Notes under the pieces: generated by a model | Databases searched by the model: none | Told to the model about the DNA's origin: nothing | Seen by the model: only the letters and a program-made list of their open reading frames with translations | Made by a program: the position numbers and the translations under genes | From: Entonaema liquescens | Lineage: Eukaryota; Ascomycota; Sordariomycetes; Xylariales; Xylariaceae | Assembly: GCA_902805475.1 (NCBI GenBank) | Contig: CADCSX010000023.1 | Coordinates: 1,860,001-1,924,000 of the forward strand | Length of the DNA: 64,000 nucleotides | Direction: 5' to 3' | Shown: positions 11,618 to 22,598 of the stretch, in pieces | How positions within the stretch are numbered: position 1 is the first letter of the stretch | Layout: every line of letters begins with the position of its first letter

Positions 11618-13696
11618 CTATTTCAAAAGATGCGTTGTGTTGAACAGCCGATTCCCTGTATCAGTTCCACCGCTTCCAGTGTACTTGTTGTTTGAAACAC
11701 GCAGGGCTATGAGTTCCAGCCCTGGTTGTCGACTATATTCTGATACTTGGCCACCCGGAGAGATGGACTGTTTCTGAACGACCCCTGCAACCACTACAAC
11801 ACGGATTTGCGGTCGTAGCGCTCGCAGATGTCGTGCAAATTCTACTATCGTACTGCCACTATTAATAACCGAGTCAACCAGGATCACGGTGCGTATCTTG
11901 CGTAAATGGTCGGCCTTGATATCGTATGGATGACTTGCGTGAACGAATTGAGCGAGGGGAAAGGCTCGACTGACACCAAAAGCCATAGCTTCACCACCAC
12001 GCATTAGCGGTACAATCAGAGTATTTTCCTCCCGACAAAGTCGGTGACCAGTTGTTTTGTTACCCTGGACATGGTCTATAGAGTACTCTTCGACACCAAC
12101 AAGCTCTGATAAGAATTCAACTGCTAAGTACCACCCGGCATTTTGATGAGCTTCTCTGAGGTCATGGCCGGCAACCATTGCATTGCGCATGGGTGCCATC
12201 AATAGTTTGGCAGACAGCTTGTTGGTGGCGTGTATCAAACAAAGCCCCCCGCTGTTATTGCTCGTGGGGTCAGAGAATATGGAAGCAATAAATTCTGGGT
12301 CGTGGAAGTCTTTCAAGGGGAGTTTCCTGGCGTCTAGTCGTGGTGGGACATCCCGAGGCATAAGAACCTGATAAGCATTAAGACCATTGGAAATGGCCTC
12401 TAGCAGAGCCGCATCCATGGTTTTGCTCCTTGACCTCTCTTCCCCGACTATAACGACAGCTTTATCCGCTTGACTGAACATCTCCAGATCCAGTGGGCTG
12501 TCCCCGAAGGCCCAAGTGTACATGCCATATGCTGAACGGAGGTGGAGAGCAAGTGAAGCCTTGACCTCTGGAGTAACAACAAAACCATCCACAATCCGTC
12601 CTCCGCCAATGACCTTCACTATTTGGAACAAGCCTGCTTTTCGGAGGATCTTTTCCCATATATTCCGCAGTCCGCAAGTAACAACTACAGCGCCGACATG
12701 GCTGTGTTCCTGTATCTTCTTCAAAAGCAGCATGAACTCGGGTCGTATAGTGACTGATGCTGCTACTTCTTCACAAAGCAGATTAAAGTCGTCATCATTA
12801 AACTTCTCTTCGTATAGCAGGACAGCTTGACGAAAGGCAGCATACGAATATCCTAATCTGCTGCTGAATATTGCCTTTAGTGGCGCATCATTTGCGACAT
12901 TTGGCCAATGTCTCGAAGCCAGTTCCCAAAATAACTTTCCAGTATCCTCCGCAACCAGGGTTTTGTCGGCGTCCAGTATTAGCATTGTACATGGTTCGCG
13001 TTCATAATCCGCTAGGATTTTGTCAAGCCTTTCAGTAGCGCAGGAAAGATTTCCACTCATTGTACTGCGGTGAAAATCACGTATCAATGTTAGACTTTCG
13101 TTAAAGGCCCGCCTTGGGGAGGAGACTGATGAAAACAAGATGCTGTTGTCATAGCAGAGCTGACGCAACTGAATCTTCTCGGCATCTTGCCATTTCTTCA
13201 AATGCCCAAGGGAAACTGATGAGCGAACCCTATTAGTGTCGCCCAAGCGACGTCTTGAAACAATGGCAGGGTCGATATCCAAGTAAATGATGTGAGTGTA
13301 TGCTCTCATATCATTATCGGTACACACTATGTGTCCAGTCTCTTCACCTTCTTCCCAGAACATAAAATGCCCAGCAACAACTCCGACACTTCCTTCCATG
13401 GCACAGATGCCTCCAACATGGTCGATGGCAAGTTGGCGAAAGTGCTCTTTCATTGGGTCCTCTAATTCCTTGAAAGCATCAAGGCCCCCTGGAACGAGAG
13501 AACTAATCACTTCGGACCCCTCGTAGAATCCGAAATCTTCTTCATTCAGCTCTTCTTGTAGTCGATTGAGTAAAAACGACTTTCCACAGCCAGGTACTCC
13601 GTATAGGCCAATGACCACCGGCTTTGGTAATGATAATGCTAAGGACTGAGGTCCTGCTAGCTGACTGACCTCGGGATTGGTGGACGAATTTGACAT
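11618..13696 (-). CDS. P-loop kinase / HAD phosphatase / uracil phosphoribosyltransferase fusion
   Basis: One uninterrupted frame of 692 residues with three enzyme-like modules. Module 1 (about 25-210) is a P-loop NTPase with Walker A GVPGCGKS at 33-40 and an adenylate-kinase-like layout. Module 2 (about 235-450) is a HAD-superfamily hydrolase: motif I is LDADKT (Asp242, Asp244), motif II VVVTCG around 337-342, a Lys near 379, and motif IV FGDSPLDLEMF around 397-407. Its closest style is phosphoserine-phosphatase-like HADs. Module 3 (about 475-692) is a type I phosphoribosyltransferase of the uracil class, with PLMRGGEAM at 563-571, a PRPP-loop VDSVINSGST at 607-616, and GTDTGNRLF near 677, comparable to the uracil-binding end of UPRTases. 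The PRPP loop is unlike the usual DPMLATG form. Uracil salvage to UMP is the family reaction of module 3; substrates of the other modules are unknown. It faces the MazG-like gene at 14610 across a shared upstream region. Confidence 0.85.
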   Translation of the reverse strand: MSNSSTNPEVSQLAGPQSLALSLPKPVVIGLYGVPGCGKSFLLNRLQEELNEEDFGFYEGSEVISSLVPGGLDAFKELEDPMKEHFRQLAIDHVGGICAMEGSVGVVAGHFMFWEEGEETGHIVCTDNDMRAYTHIIYLDIDPAIVSRRRLGDTNRVRSSVSLGHLKKWQDAEKIQLRQLCYDNSILFSSVSSPRRAFNESLTLIRDFHRSTMSGNLSCATERLDKILADYEREPCTMLILDADKTLVAEDTGKLFWELASRHWPNVANDAPLKAIFSSRLGYSYAAFRQAVLLYEEKFNDDDFNLLCEEVAASVTIRPEFMLLLKKIQEHSHVGAVVVTCGLRNIWEKILRKAGLFQIVKVIGGGRIVDGFVVTPEVKASLALHLRSAYGMYTWAFGDSPLDLEMFSQADKAVVIVGEERSRSKTMDAALLEAISNGLNAYQVLMPRDVPPRLDARKLPLKDFHDPEFIASIFSDPTSNNSGGLCLIHATNKLSAKLLMAPMRNAMVAGHDLREAHQNAGWYLAVEFLSELVGVEEYSIDHVQGNKTTGHRLCREENTLIVPLMRGGEAMAFGVSRAFPLAQFVHASHPYDIKADHLRKIRTVILVDSVINSGSTIVEFARHLRALRPQIRVVVVAGVVQKQSISPGGQVSEYSRQPGLELIALRVSNNKYTGSGGTDTGNRLFNTTHLLK

Positions 13697-14609
13697 GGTA
13701 ATAATTTCTTGATATTTGGAAGTAGTTCAACGTATTCTTGGTATAAATGATATGGTTAATGAGTTCTCAGAGTTTTTCACTGCGTATAGACCGAGTATAA
13801 ATCGAAGCATAGGAAATGCGTAGTTACCTGTAGCTCCATATAACTCCTCAGCTTGAAGAGAAACAGCTCGGAGCAACATGCTTTAATGTACGGCTAGACT
13901 CTAGATTCTAATCGCGGGTATGCGCATATCCCTACTGATTTTGCAGCCTCTAACCGCAAGACTCTAAGACATCAATGGTTTACTAATGGCTTACTAAAAT
14001 CACTTGCACGGATCCTTTAGCAGAACTGCTTCCCGGCGTCGTCTCCACCAGACAAGTATAGCTGTGCAATGTCTAACTTCATTCATTACCTTCCCAGGCA
14101 CTTAAAGAGAATACGTATGCTCTTCCATATCTTGATATCAGTGCTTATGCTGGGACTACTATGTCCCTTGAATAAAGGAGGTAGTCAGATTCGAAATTGT
14201 CGAGAGCCAATATAGTAGTCTCTCTACTATTGAGTCAAAGAACGCGTTGTCAGGTCTCATATATGCTATATGTATATTTCCGAAGGATCCTCCCGGATAG
14301 TGGCGTGAATATTGTATTAGATGCTAAATATTTTTCTCTGTACGACCTATTTGTTCCATCCAATCACTTTCTGTCAAGTTTCAATCATGATTAATAGCTG
14401 AATCATTGGGTTGAAAAAATGAGACAGCTGAATAAAAGTGGGCGATATACACGAATATATGAGTCTGCACTTACACGAAGGAAGCCAATGCAAACGCGTG
14501 AATCGGTATTATAACTTCCCCATTTCCTCTATGATATGGTTTATCGCTGCAACGTAGATGCCATTTAACCAACTAATTTCAATTTCAAACCTCAATAGTT
14601 GATCGACCA
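13697..14609. other. Divergent intergenic region
   Basis: Shared upstream region of the fusion gene (-) and the MazG-like gene (+). No gene recognised; the reading frame at 14197-14394 has no recognisable features. Confidence 0.45.
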
Positions 14610-15080
14610 ATGGCAAACATGACTCGCACAATCGCCAAGAAATTCCTACAGCAATGGCATAAAATGCTCGGCCTGCGACGCCAATCGCCGCTATCCTGGC
14701 ACCGGGACCGGTTGCGCGAAGAGCTCCAGGAGCGCCGAGATGCCAGCACGCCACTGGAGAAGCTCAGCGAGACCGCAGATGTGTTCTTCTCGATGAGCCG
14801 CGCTAAGTACGACGGCTTTCCCGTCCGGACGCTCCCTCGCTTTTCCGTCAGCCACATCCTCGTGTATGCCTACATGCTGGCCAAGTACACCTCTCGTTGG
14901 GCGTTTTATCGGGCGGCTGCTTACCTGTGCGGAGTGCCTAATCACGGCATGGTGCGTGAGGTGGTGAATCCCGCTAAGGACAGTAAGCTCGATGAAGTCG
15001 CTTCCCGTCATCGCATTGACCAGCATAAGTTTAAGCGTATTGGAAGACGGTTACGGCGGGTGTGGCCCCTATTTCCGTAG
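14610..15080 (+). CDS. Small protein with MazG-type EExxE/ExxD motif
   Basis: Single exon, 156 residues, GC-richer than its surroundings, with a clear codon bias that supports it as a real gene. Residues 37-41 read EELQE and 54-57 read ETAD, separated by 12 residues. This is the EExxE-(12-28)-ExxD metal-binding signature of the all-alpha NTP pyrophosphohydrolase superfamily (MazG, dCTPase, PRA-PH). The segment between (TPLEKLS) leads into ADVFFSMSRAKYDGFP, as in MazG-like helices. The C-terminal third is basic (RRLRRVW). No second conserved metal motif is obvious, so catalytic competence is uncertain. Three Met codons lie near the start (residues 1, 4 and 19); I kept the first. The family removes pyrophosphate from nucleoside triphosphates. 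It could also be an unrelated conserved hypothetical protein. Confidence 0.6.
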   Translation: MANMTRTIAKKFLQQWHKMLGLRRQSPLSWHRDRLREELQERRDASTPLEKLSETADVFFSMSRAKYDGFPVRTLPRFSVSHILVYAYMLAKYTSRWAFYRAAAYLCGVPNHGMVREVVNPAKDSKLDEVASRHRIDQHKFKRIGRRLRRVWPLFP

Positions 15081-16310
15081 TGGTGCTGTTTACTACGGAA
15101 CACCGCATACACGCTACAGCCGGCTGGGAAGATCCGTATATGTTATGTGAGGTAAGCTGCTCCCCTGGGGAACCTTGTTTCTGAACTTGCTTGTCTAACA
15201 CTCAATCTTCAGGAACCGCTCATGATGAGTTAGACTAGAGCCATCGTGCGGTGTCTTCGGTCTTCTAGAACCCTGCTAAATTCCTACAACCAACTACGTC
15301 AAGTTGTTTGATCTCAAATTTGTAGGGTTTATCCCCCACGGAAGACACTTTATATGGGGAGACTATGATCATAGCGGCTACAGTAGGGATAATTCACTTT
15401 ATGCTTACACCCCGATCTCTTTCGCAGGTAGTACAAGATAGATTATAGATCAATCAAGATAGAGAGGCCCACCTAGAAGGGGAAGAGCTAGAGAGAGCGC
15501 CAAGCTGAGTATTGTCGTCTATTCTTAGGGTTATGAGCTATTGCACGCTGGTATTTCACAAAGGTCATAGCCCTCCTACTAACACCTTTAAAAATGCAAT
15601 CATATAGGTATAGTATATCACAGTATTAAGTTAACCTCGTAGTATCTCATTTTGCTGTAAGAGCCACTACTGGTACCCATCATGACTACTATGTACCTAG
15701 GTGGCAGCATTGCTGGCTGGTGGGAATCCACTCAAACAGACGCCGCAAAGTCACCGTTATGATAGCTCGATGAGGAAACCTCAGCGGAGATACAGTATAG
15801 ATGAGCGATTCTAGATGAGTTCGGACAGCGAGTCCGAGCAGCTCCTTACAGTGGTAAATCCAATGGGACCGGGCGGTTTAGTATGCTTGTGTCGGATTTG
15901 AAGTATAAGGTGGAGCATGGGGCAAACACAATGGGTCGAATTTGAGGTTTTCTCTCGGTAAGTATACAGCCTTTTCATCCTTAAACCCACTCTGTGTAAA
16001 ACAAATCTTTGTGTTTGTGGTTTCATTTAGGAGTAAGGAGTTGAGACTGTCCAGTGGAACAACTTAGCCTGCCTCATCAAAATCCTAGTCCCAAGAAGAG
16101 AATTATATGGAATTCGGTAAACCTAATTTGAGGCAAACTTCAGTCAGATGCCAAGCCAGTCCTGTCTCCAGTATACCCAGCACGTTCCAGTTCACTAGTA
16201 GAAAAAAGGGGGAGACAACGATTTCATAACTTGCGTTGAAATATGTATTCATTGTAGTATAAACTGCGTCTAATTCTTGGTAGTAATTATTACCGCAAGT
16301 AGTAGCTACA
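15081..16310. other. Intergenic, no gene seen
   Basis: More than 1.2 kb without a supportable gene. Short frames only, no domain-like text on either strand. Confidence 0.5.
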
Positions 16311-16984
16311 TTAAATGAATTTGACATTGCCGAAGAAAGGCGTCATGTGGAAGTTGGACTCGTTAGTCGGATTCCACGCGCCTAGCAATTGGTCCGGGAA
16401 TGTATCCGGGGATACAACAGTACGGAAGAAGTTCATCCTCCATGACGTCCCCTTTGCCTGCCCGTCGTCGACGTTGAAGAGTCCAAGGGGACCTTGGTCG
16501 CCGATACCCAGGTCTGCGCCTCTTTGTCCAGTGTCGTCTCGGCAGTCAGGCCGTCGACCAGAGGCTGAGTCAAGAATGAAGTGTCCAGCGGGGCGCTAGT
16601 CGCGCGCACCTTGGACTTGTTGTAGATCCAGGCCTGGAAGGTGACGTTGTTCGGGCTGACTTCGAACTCCAGATAAGTCTGCGGGTCGTTGGTCCCGCGA
16701 TGAATGAATCCCTCCATGACTTCGTACTCCCAGATAGCTTCATTGGTCGTTTGACTCTCGTTGAAATAGTAGTTTGTCTCCTCAAATGCGGTAAAAACGA
16801 GGTGAATTGAAGTATCGTCGTAACAGACATCGACCTGAGTCTTTGGGAAATCGGCCTTGTCAGGTACAGATTTGTTGTATTGAATAGTACCCTTTCCCAC
16901 GGAACATGCCGGCGCTTCAAGGGACGGTACGCCGGCGCATACAGCACTGGCCGCCGTAAGCAAAGACCCTAAGCACAACTTCAT
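16311..16984 (-). CDS. Secreted CBM9-like carbohydrate-binding protein, frameshifted
   Basis: The frame starting at 16984 encodes a signal peptide (MKLCLGSLLTAASAVCA) and a beta-rich domain with YDDTSIHLVFTAFEE, WEYEVMEGFIH and YLEFEVSPNN, in the style of family 9-like carbohydrate-binding domains seen in fungal secreted proteins. Near 16487 the reading frame is lost: upstream frame reads WVSATKVPL, and the continuation LFNVDDGQAKG, WRMNFFR, LLGAWNP and FHMTPFFG lies in the next frame and ends at TAA 16311-16313. The span is one base short of a multiple of three, so a single-base deletion explains it. A 35-base intron (GT at 16498 to AG) would also restore frame but is too short and removes conserved text. 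Start at the second Met is preferred because it begins the signal peptide; 17002 is the alternative. Confidence 0.6.
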
Positions 16985-18294
16985 GTTGACCGAATGACCC
17001 ATCGAGACGACTTTTGACTTGGAAATTTCAAATTGTAGATGAATATGAAGTCGTCGTAGGAGGGGTTGAGGAATGTGAACGTGAGCATCATCATGGGAGG
17101 ACTCGGTATTTGTTTTCCAAGATACAGGATCTAGTGTAAGGGATGTTGGCGACTAATTTCCCCGTATAGGGGATAATTACATCCTTCCAATTTCCAAAGG
17201 ATTGCGCAGTCATTGTAACGTAGCACAGCTAAACGAATAGCCTGGCCTGGTCCAGGGGCATTCCTTGGTTGCTTGGCATCGGATCACCACGTTGGCGGAA
17301 CCTGTCAGTTGGACCCTGCTCCAAACATCTCATAAGATTTGTTTGTACAAATAACTAGTGCAGAAGCTCATTGTAGAACGGCTATTAGAAGTACTTCGCG
17401 TTTCTATTTTCATAACTGATACCAAGGCATTTAAGCTTATTTTGCGGGGTGAACTAAAATACCCCCGTAAATGATAAGATGTTAGCACTATGGGGCAACA
17501 TAACAGTAGTAAGATTTATATCTTCTTTTAACTAACCATTAAGCGCGCAAATATGCTTGCTTAAGATTTTGAAGCAGAAAATTAGGGAAGAGCTTGAACG
17601 ATAGAGTATCATCACTGTATATTGCTATCTATAACGCAGACCTTAACGACTAATAGTAAAGTTGTTATAGCGTGCTCTTGTTGTGAATATCCCTAGGTCT
17701 CAGCCCTATAAAGTACTTAGACGTTAGGTACCTCCCAGGGTAAGCTTACAGGTGTTAGCTGATAACCCTATAAATATCCCTAACAACAATAAAATTGTTC
17801 CCTATTTCAAATACCATAAGATACCCCCGTTTTCATGTGTAAGAGGTACCATTATATTGGTAAGTAAGTTAAACCCCGTTAATTAGATAAAATACCTATT
17901 GTAGCTAATTAGCCTTAAACTTGCTACTATTATGTGTGAAGGACTGATCTTGTTTTAATCTAGCTATGCAGCTTTTTAGTAGGCATATTAAGAATTACAA
18001 CTATGGGAAGGTTTCGTCGAAGTGGGCGCACAGCCGATCATGAAAGCAGGCTGGGTAGAATTCTGCAGGTTTCAGGGCCGTGGTTGGTGGTTTCCCAAGC
18101 CAAGTATTACACGGCATATATTATAGAAAATGCGATAGGCTGAAAAGTGAATGGTAGCTCATAAGGCAGTTTCACGCTTCGCAAATCATACCATAAGGTG
18201 GCTTAGATTACGATGAATAAATGAGAGCTTTCCTTCCTAATCGTGCTGGAGGACTTACCCTTCCTCTTTCACTCTCTATGGCACAATCGTATCG
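16985..18294. other. Intergenic, no gene seen
   Basis: Divergent upstream space between the secreted protein (-) and the ankyrin gene (+). AT-rich from about 17400 to 18000. No gene or RNA recognised. Confidence 0.5.
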
Positions 18295-21200
18295 ATGGAC
18301 CCTTTCTCTATTGCTACTGGCGTTGCCGGTTTGGTTTCGCTAGGCCTAACAGCCTCGGGCGGATTACTTCGATATTGTAAAGATTACAGATCCCAAAATA
18401 CGGATCTCGCCAGATTGACACAGCAGGCTCAAGAGCTTGAATCGTTGCTCAGGCTTGTTGAAAATCGAACTACTGGGTCACAGGGTCCTAACGGGGACAT
18501 CATTACTTCGTTGCAAAGCTGCCGGGATGCCTGCGACACCTGCCTGAGGGAGTTTAAGCAAATGAATGCCAAATACACCAGCTTAAAGTCTAGTCTAACC
18601 ATCAAAGGACGTAGCCGGAAGCTATTGCATGACTTGAAATATCCATTGGACAAGGGGAGATTTGATGATTGTCGATCTCAGCTTCAAGAATTCAGAGCAA
18701 AACTACTCGGATACTTGCAATTAGTTAACCTGTAAGTGTCGAGTTCGCATCTACACTTTGTCGCTAACCTGGTTTTGCTATGGAGGGACCTTACACGAGA
18801 TATAAGACGCTCAATGATTGTAGAAGTTGCGCAAGTTGTTACGGCTATCGAGACTACGACGGGGCAGCTTCGATCTTCTATCTCAGACGCCAGCAATACG
18901 ACGATCAACACGATACGCAATGGCGTCAACCACTTAGAAGACTCATTTCAACGAAACCTTCAAAAGACCGAAGATGATGTGAAAAGTTCTATGGCTGTTA
19001 ACTTTCGTTCTCTAGCCGATATTTTCGGAGAAGGACAAGAAAGGCACGCATCAGCTATTACCCATCGGCTAGACCAGATTGCTCAAATGCTACAAGCCCA
19101 CAATACGGCTCAGATATTACCAAGTCAGGCAACCGACAATCGACTAGAATTAAGTATTTCTAGCCTCAATATTCATCAGCATGGAAATGTTGTGAGAACC
19201 ATATCTTCAGAAATGCCTAAAGGGGGCATTCTCTGTAACTGCCCGATGATGCGCCGTGGATCCTCAAGCATGCGGCATCGAGAAACTTGCTTATATTCAT
19301 TTACTAATAAGAAGAAACGAACTTTCTCTATGATATTTCGGGCTTTCCGGCGTCAAATCACCGCATCGTGGGTACTTGAACACTCAGAATTGGCCTGGAC
19401 GCAAGATTTAAAAATGTACTGCAATATCACGCTTCGAGCCACTGTACCTTTCCACGCCCCTGCGTTTAAAGCCCTCTATCGAATGAGAGTTAAACTATTG
19501 TCAAGTAGAGTAACCGGTGTTCAGGACCTAAGAGAAATCCTCGAGGATTGTTTAGCTCAACTTCGACAAATATTTATAAGTAGTAGAGGGCACCCATCAG
19601 ACGTGAATGCTCATGGCTGGAACTTGATGCACGTACGTCAAACATGTCGGCTACCTATTTCTTAAGCGTTATGGGCATCGCTTTTTAATAAGCATTCACG
19701 CTGATGAGTGTGCGCTAAATGCATAGGTCGTTTTTTCGACCGTTGTTGATATATTCCCGATAATCGATTCGTACGGTACAGGTAACAAAGAAGCCGAGAC
19801 CAACACTATCATCCTACAATTCTTAAGTGCCTTAGTTCATATGGGGGTGTCGATCAACGAGGTTTGTTTGTTTGGACGGTAAATTCCACTAATATAGAAG
19901 GTACAAAAAGCTTCAGGGTCTCTAGCTGACAATAAGCCAGGACACCTTTAGAATGTGCCTATACAAACTGCCCTTTCTTACGCTATACAGACATACATGG
20001 TCCAGTAATTAACAGCTTTGTGGATATGGGAGCTATAATCGGCGAATGCCCCCAAGCCCCTGAGATTCTTATGGCCTTATCTTTGAACAACGTGAACTTA
20101 TATGAGAGTAAGGATGTTGCAAACCTACGTTCTGTGCCTCACGATACTGATTATATGTACTAAAGTCTTTAGTTGGACCAACAAATTAAATGTGTTCTTG
20201 CTTCGCTCGGAGTCTAATCTAATTTATATTCTTCGTGCCCACCCTTCTGTTTTGTACGAACGCACGTCGTCCAACCAAACACCACTTCACTTAGTTGCCA
20301 ACTGGCCCAGAGGCCTCTCAATCCTTATCGAATTCGCGGGTGAAATAGCTAAAGCTATAATCAATGCAAAGGATGATGATGGATGCACTGCTCTAAATTA
20401 CGCTATATGGCTGAGCGAGCCTGATTCTATCCGGTTATTACTCAACTTAGGAGCAACCATAACGCGTTATGACATGAACAATCTTGGAAATTTACGATCT
20501 GCAACGGAGAAGAATGCCGCATGCATTATAGTCGAATTTTTTGCTAGGCGACGTAGGGAGCTACTGAAGCTTGCGCTACGTAATCTTCCAACCACAATAG
20601 TCAATAAACTGGGATTGAAGGAGAGCGAACTCCCTGACGCCAAAGCATTTCATATCGCTGAAGCCCTGAAACAACATCGAATTCCAATTTCCGTCACTTA
20701 TGATCTTCCGGGAATCCGTTCCGTCTATCATTATCTAACTCCCAGTCCCATTGTCCTTCAGGAGTTCTTTAATGCCGGGTTTCGTGAGACGGATTTAAAG
20801 GTCGGCGGATATACCCCACTGATGACCCTAGGATGCCTCTTTGCGTACAGTTTCGCTCAAAACGTAGAGACAATATGCTGGTTCGAGGATCATGGTGCCG
20901 ACCTCCATGCACCAATTCCTCTGCCTAGATGTTATACCCCCCCATTAAGTGCAGGGGGGACGGCACTGACTTACTCAACTACGCACAAAGTGTCGTACGA
21001 ATTAGGCAGTGCAATCAGGCTTTCATTTGATGTCGAACCCTCTACTAACTATCTATCTCGATTCTCAAGTCTACTTGGGGACAAATGCGTGGACCCCTGT
21101 ATTTGCTATTGCACGAACGGGGGGTGTACTTCGGCTTCAAAATACGCAGAAGGGTTCTTTCGTACCATCGACGATATCAGATATGAATACGAGTTTAAAA

Positions 21201-21619
21201 TGCAGTTAGGAGCGATAAAGTTTGCGGAGGAAGCGCTAGTCAACTGCAACCAGGAAGAAGTAGCATTTTCCTTGGTTCGTGTCATGACTTTCGAGCAGCT
21301 TGACATGAAACATACCTGCTGCAGGTACAGATGGCGGTACCACAACTTTCAAGAGCTCATTGAGAAGGGGTTACTCATTCTTATGGATCCAAATGAGATC
21401 GAAGAAATACGAGAGGAAGAGCGATATCTGGCAGAACAGTTGGAATCTTTAATGAAGGAGTTCAAGGCAAAGCTACAAGATATGGACATGTCGTTGACTA
21501 GGTTTGTAGAGGAATACTGGTGGCCTAGGATGAAGGAGGTGGAGGAGGAGCGAGATGAGTTTCCACCGGGAGCGTTGCATGCTATAAAGGAGATCGGCGT
21601 CGTACTGGACGAGTCTTAA
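18295..21619 (+). CDS. Ankyrin protein with fungal STAND/HeLo-like N-terminal domain
   Basis: Proposed exons 18295-18731, 18786-19632, 19727-19878, 20016-20107 and 20166-21619, 993 residues. The start MDPFSIATGVAGLVSLGLT followed by YCKDYRSQ and Leu-rich helices is typical of the N-terminal domain on fungal STAND/NLR-like and ankyrin proteins. A helical linker (about 146-290) follows. The last exon holds degenerate ankyrin repeats (TPLHLVANWPRGLSILIEFAG; DDDGCTALNYAIWLSEPDSIRLLLNLGA) and a tail with CICYCTNGGCT, FEQLDMKHTCCRY and a Glu-rich helix. The first two introns are convincing. The two middle ones are weak: ankyrin-like text continues inside them in other frames (for example PIQTALSYAIQTYM near 19962), so single-base frameshifts are an alternative. 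Such proteins are linked to self/non-self recognition in fungi; that role is inference here. Confidence 0.65.
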
Positions 21620-21812
21620 GGGCATCTTGGGTCTCTTCGTATAGTGTTTATTCTTATATTGCCTATACTGTTATTCTTCATTCGATTACTTTTTTCTCTA
21701 GTATGACATAGCGCGGCACCTCTTGTCCAGACGTAGGTTAACAATCAACGATTAAGACATCATAGCTTTAGAGAATCCATACGGGAAACATCAACATAGG
21801 CCGTGAGCAAAA

Positions 21813-22598
21813 TTAGATCTTTAAAAGCTCATTAGCTTCAATGATCCGGTTTGCGTGACCGTTGACGGCTATCTTTAGCATAGCCTTGGCTAGATGATCA
21901 ACCGTAATAAACCCACTCGTATTAGCAGTGAGCGCGTTTATCAGCCCGGCGTGCTTTTTCACGATTCCACCAGGTCGTACAGCCCAAACCTCGAACTTAT
22001 CCTTGTTGGTCTCCGCGATATCGAAAAGACCTTTCTCAACTTGTCCCTAGTGTCACTTCAAGTTAGATCCTAAGGCATCCAGACAATGGTGGGGTACAGG
22101 GTTCTTACTTTGATGAGCCTGGTGTCCTTCATCATCATCAAGTTCTTATTCTGGTCCCACTCGGCGAATTTCCCGCTGCAGAATACGAAGCGAAACCGTC
22201 CCGGCAGATCGGGCGCCAGCTCTTCGTTAAACGCCTTAGCAGCGGCGAGAGTGTAGTCCACCGAGACTTTCCTGGCGGTCTCCACATCCGGAAACTGCGT
22301 GGCACGGCCTCCGATCGTCCTTTGCCACGTGTAAGTCATTCCGAGCTAGCACTTGGTGATGCCTGTTTGAAACTTACCAGACACAACCCTCCGCGCCTGT
22401 AAGCTGTGATAAAAGCTCTGGCGGGTAGGTAGAGAAGTCCTTGTGTTCGATGATGGTGAGTTTCGTGCTTTTTGAGATGTCCTCGGGCAATGGCTTGCGA
22501 GTTAAGACGAAAGCGTGTGTAATTGCCTGATCCGCGATGGCCTGTCGGACCACTTCGCTTCCAACGAAACCTGTGGCTCCCGTGATAATGATTTTCAT
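21813..22598 (-). CDS. NmrA/epimerase-like NAD(P)-binding protein
   Basis: Three exons: 22598-22378, 22319-22109, 22046-21813, giving 221 residues. The start MKIIITGATGFVGSEVVRQA carries the Rossmann GxTGFVG dinucleotide loop. The joint between exons 1 and 2 yields CVWTIGGRATQF, and that between 2 and 3 yields LIKGQVEKGLFDIAE, both matching the continuous text expected in small atypical short-chain dehydrogenases of the NmrA/nucleoside-diphosphate-sugar epimerase group. The region VFCSGKFAEWDQ lies where the catalytic or sensing segment is usual. Introns are 58 and 62 bp. Substrate unknown; likely cytosolic. No damage seen. Confidence 0.8.

Noticed and set aside
16463..16500. A 35-base intron repairing the CBM9-like frame
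   Set aside because: Far shorter than the other introns here (about 54 bases or more) and would remove conserved residues.
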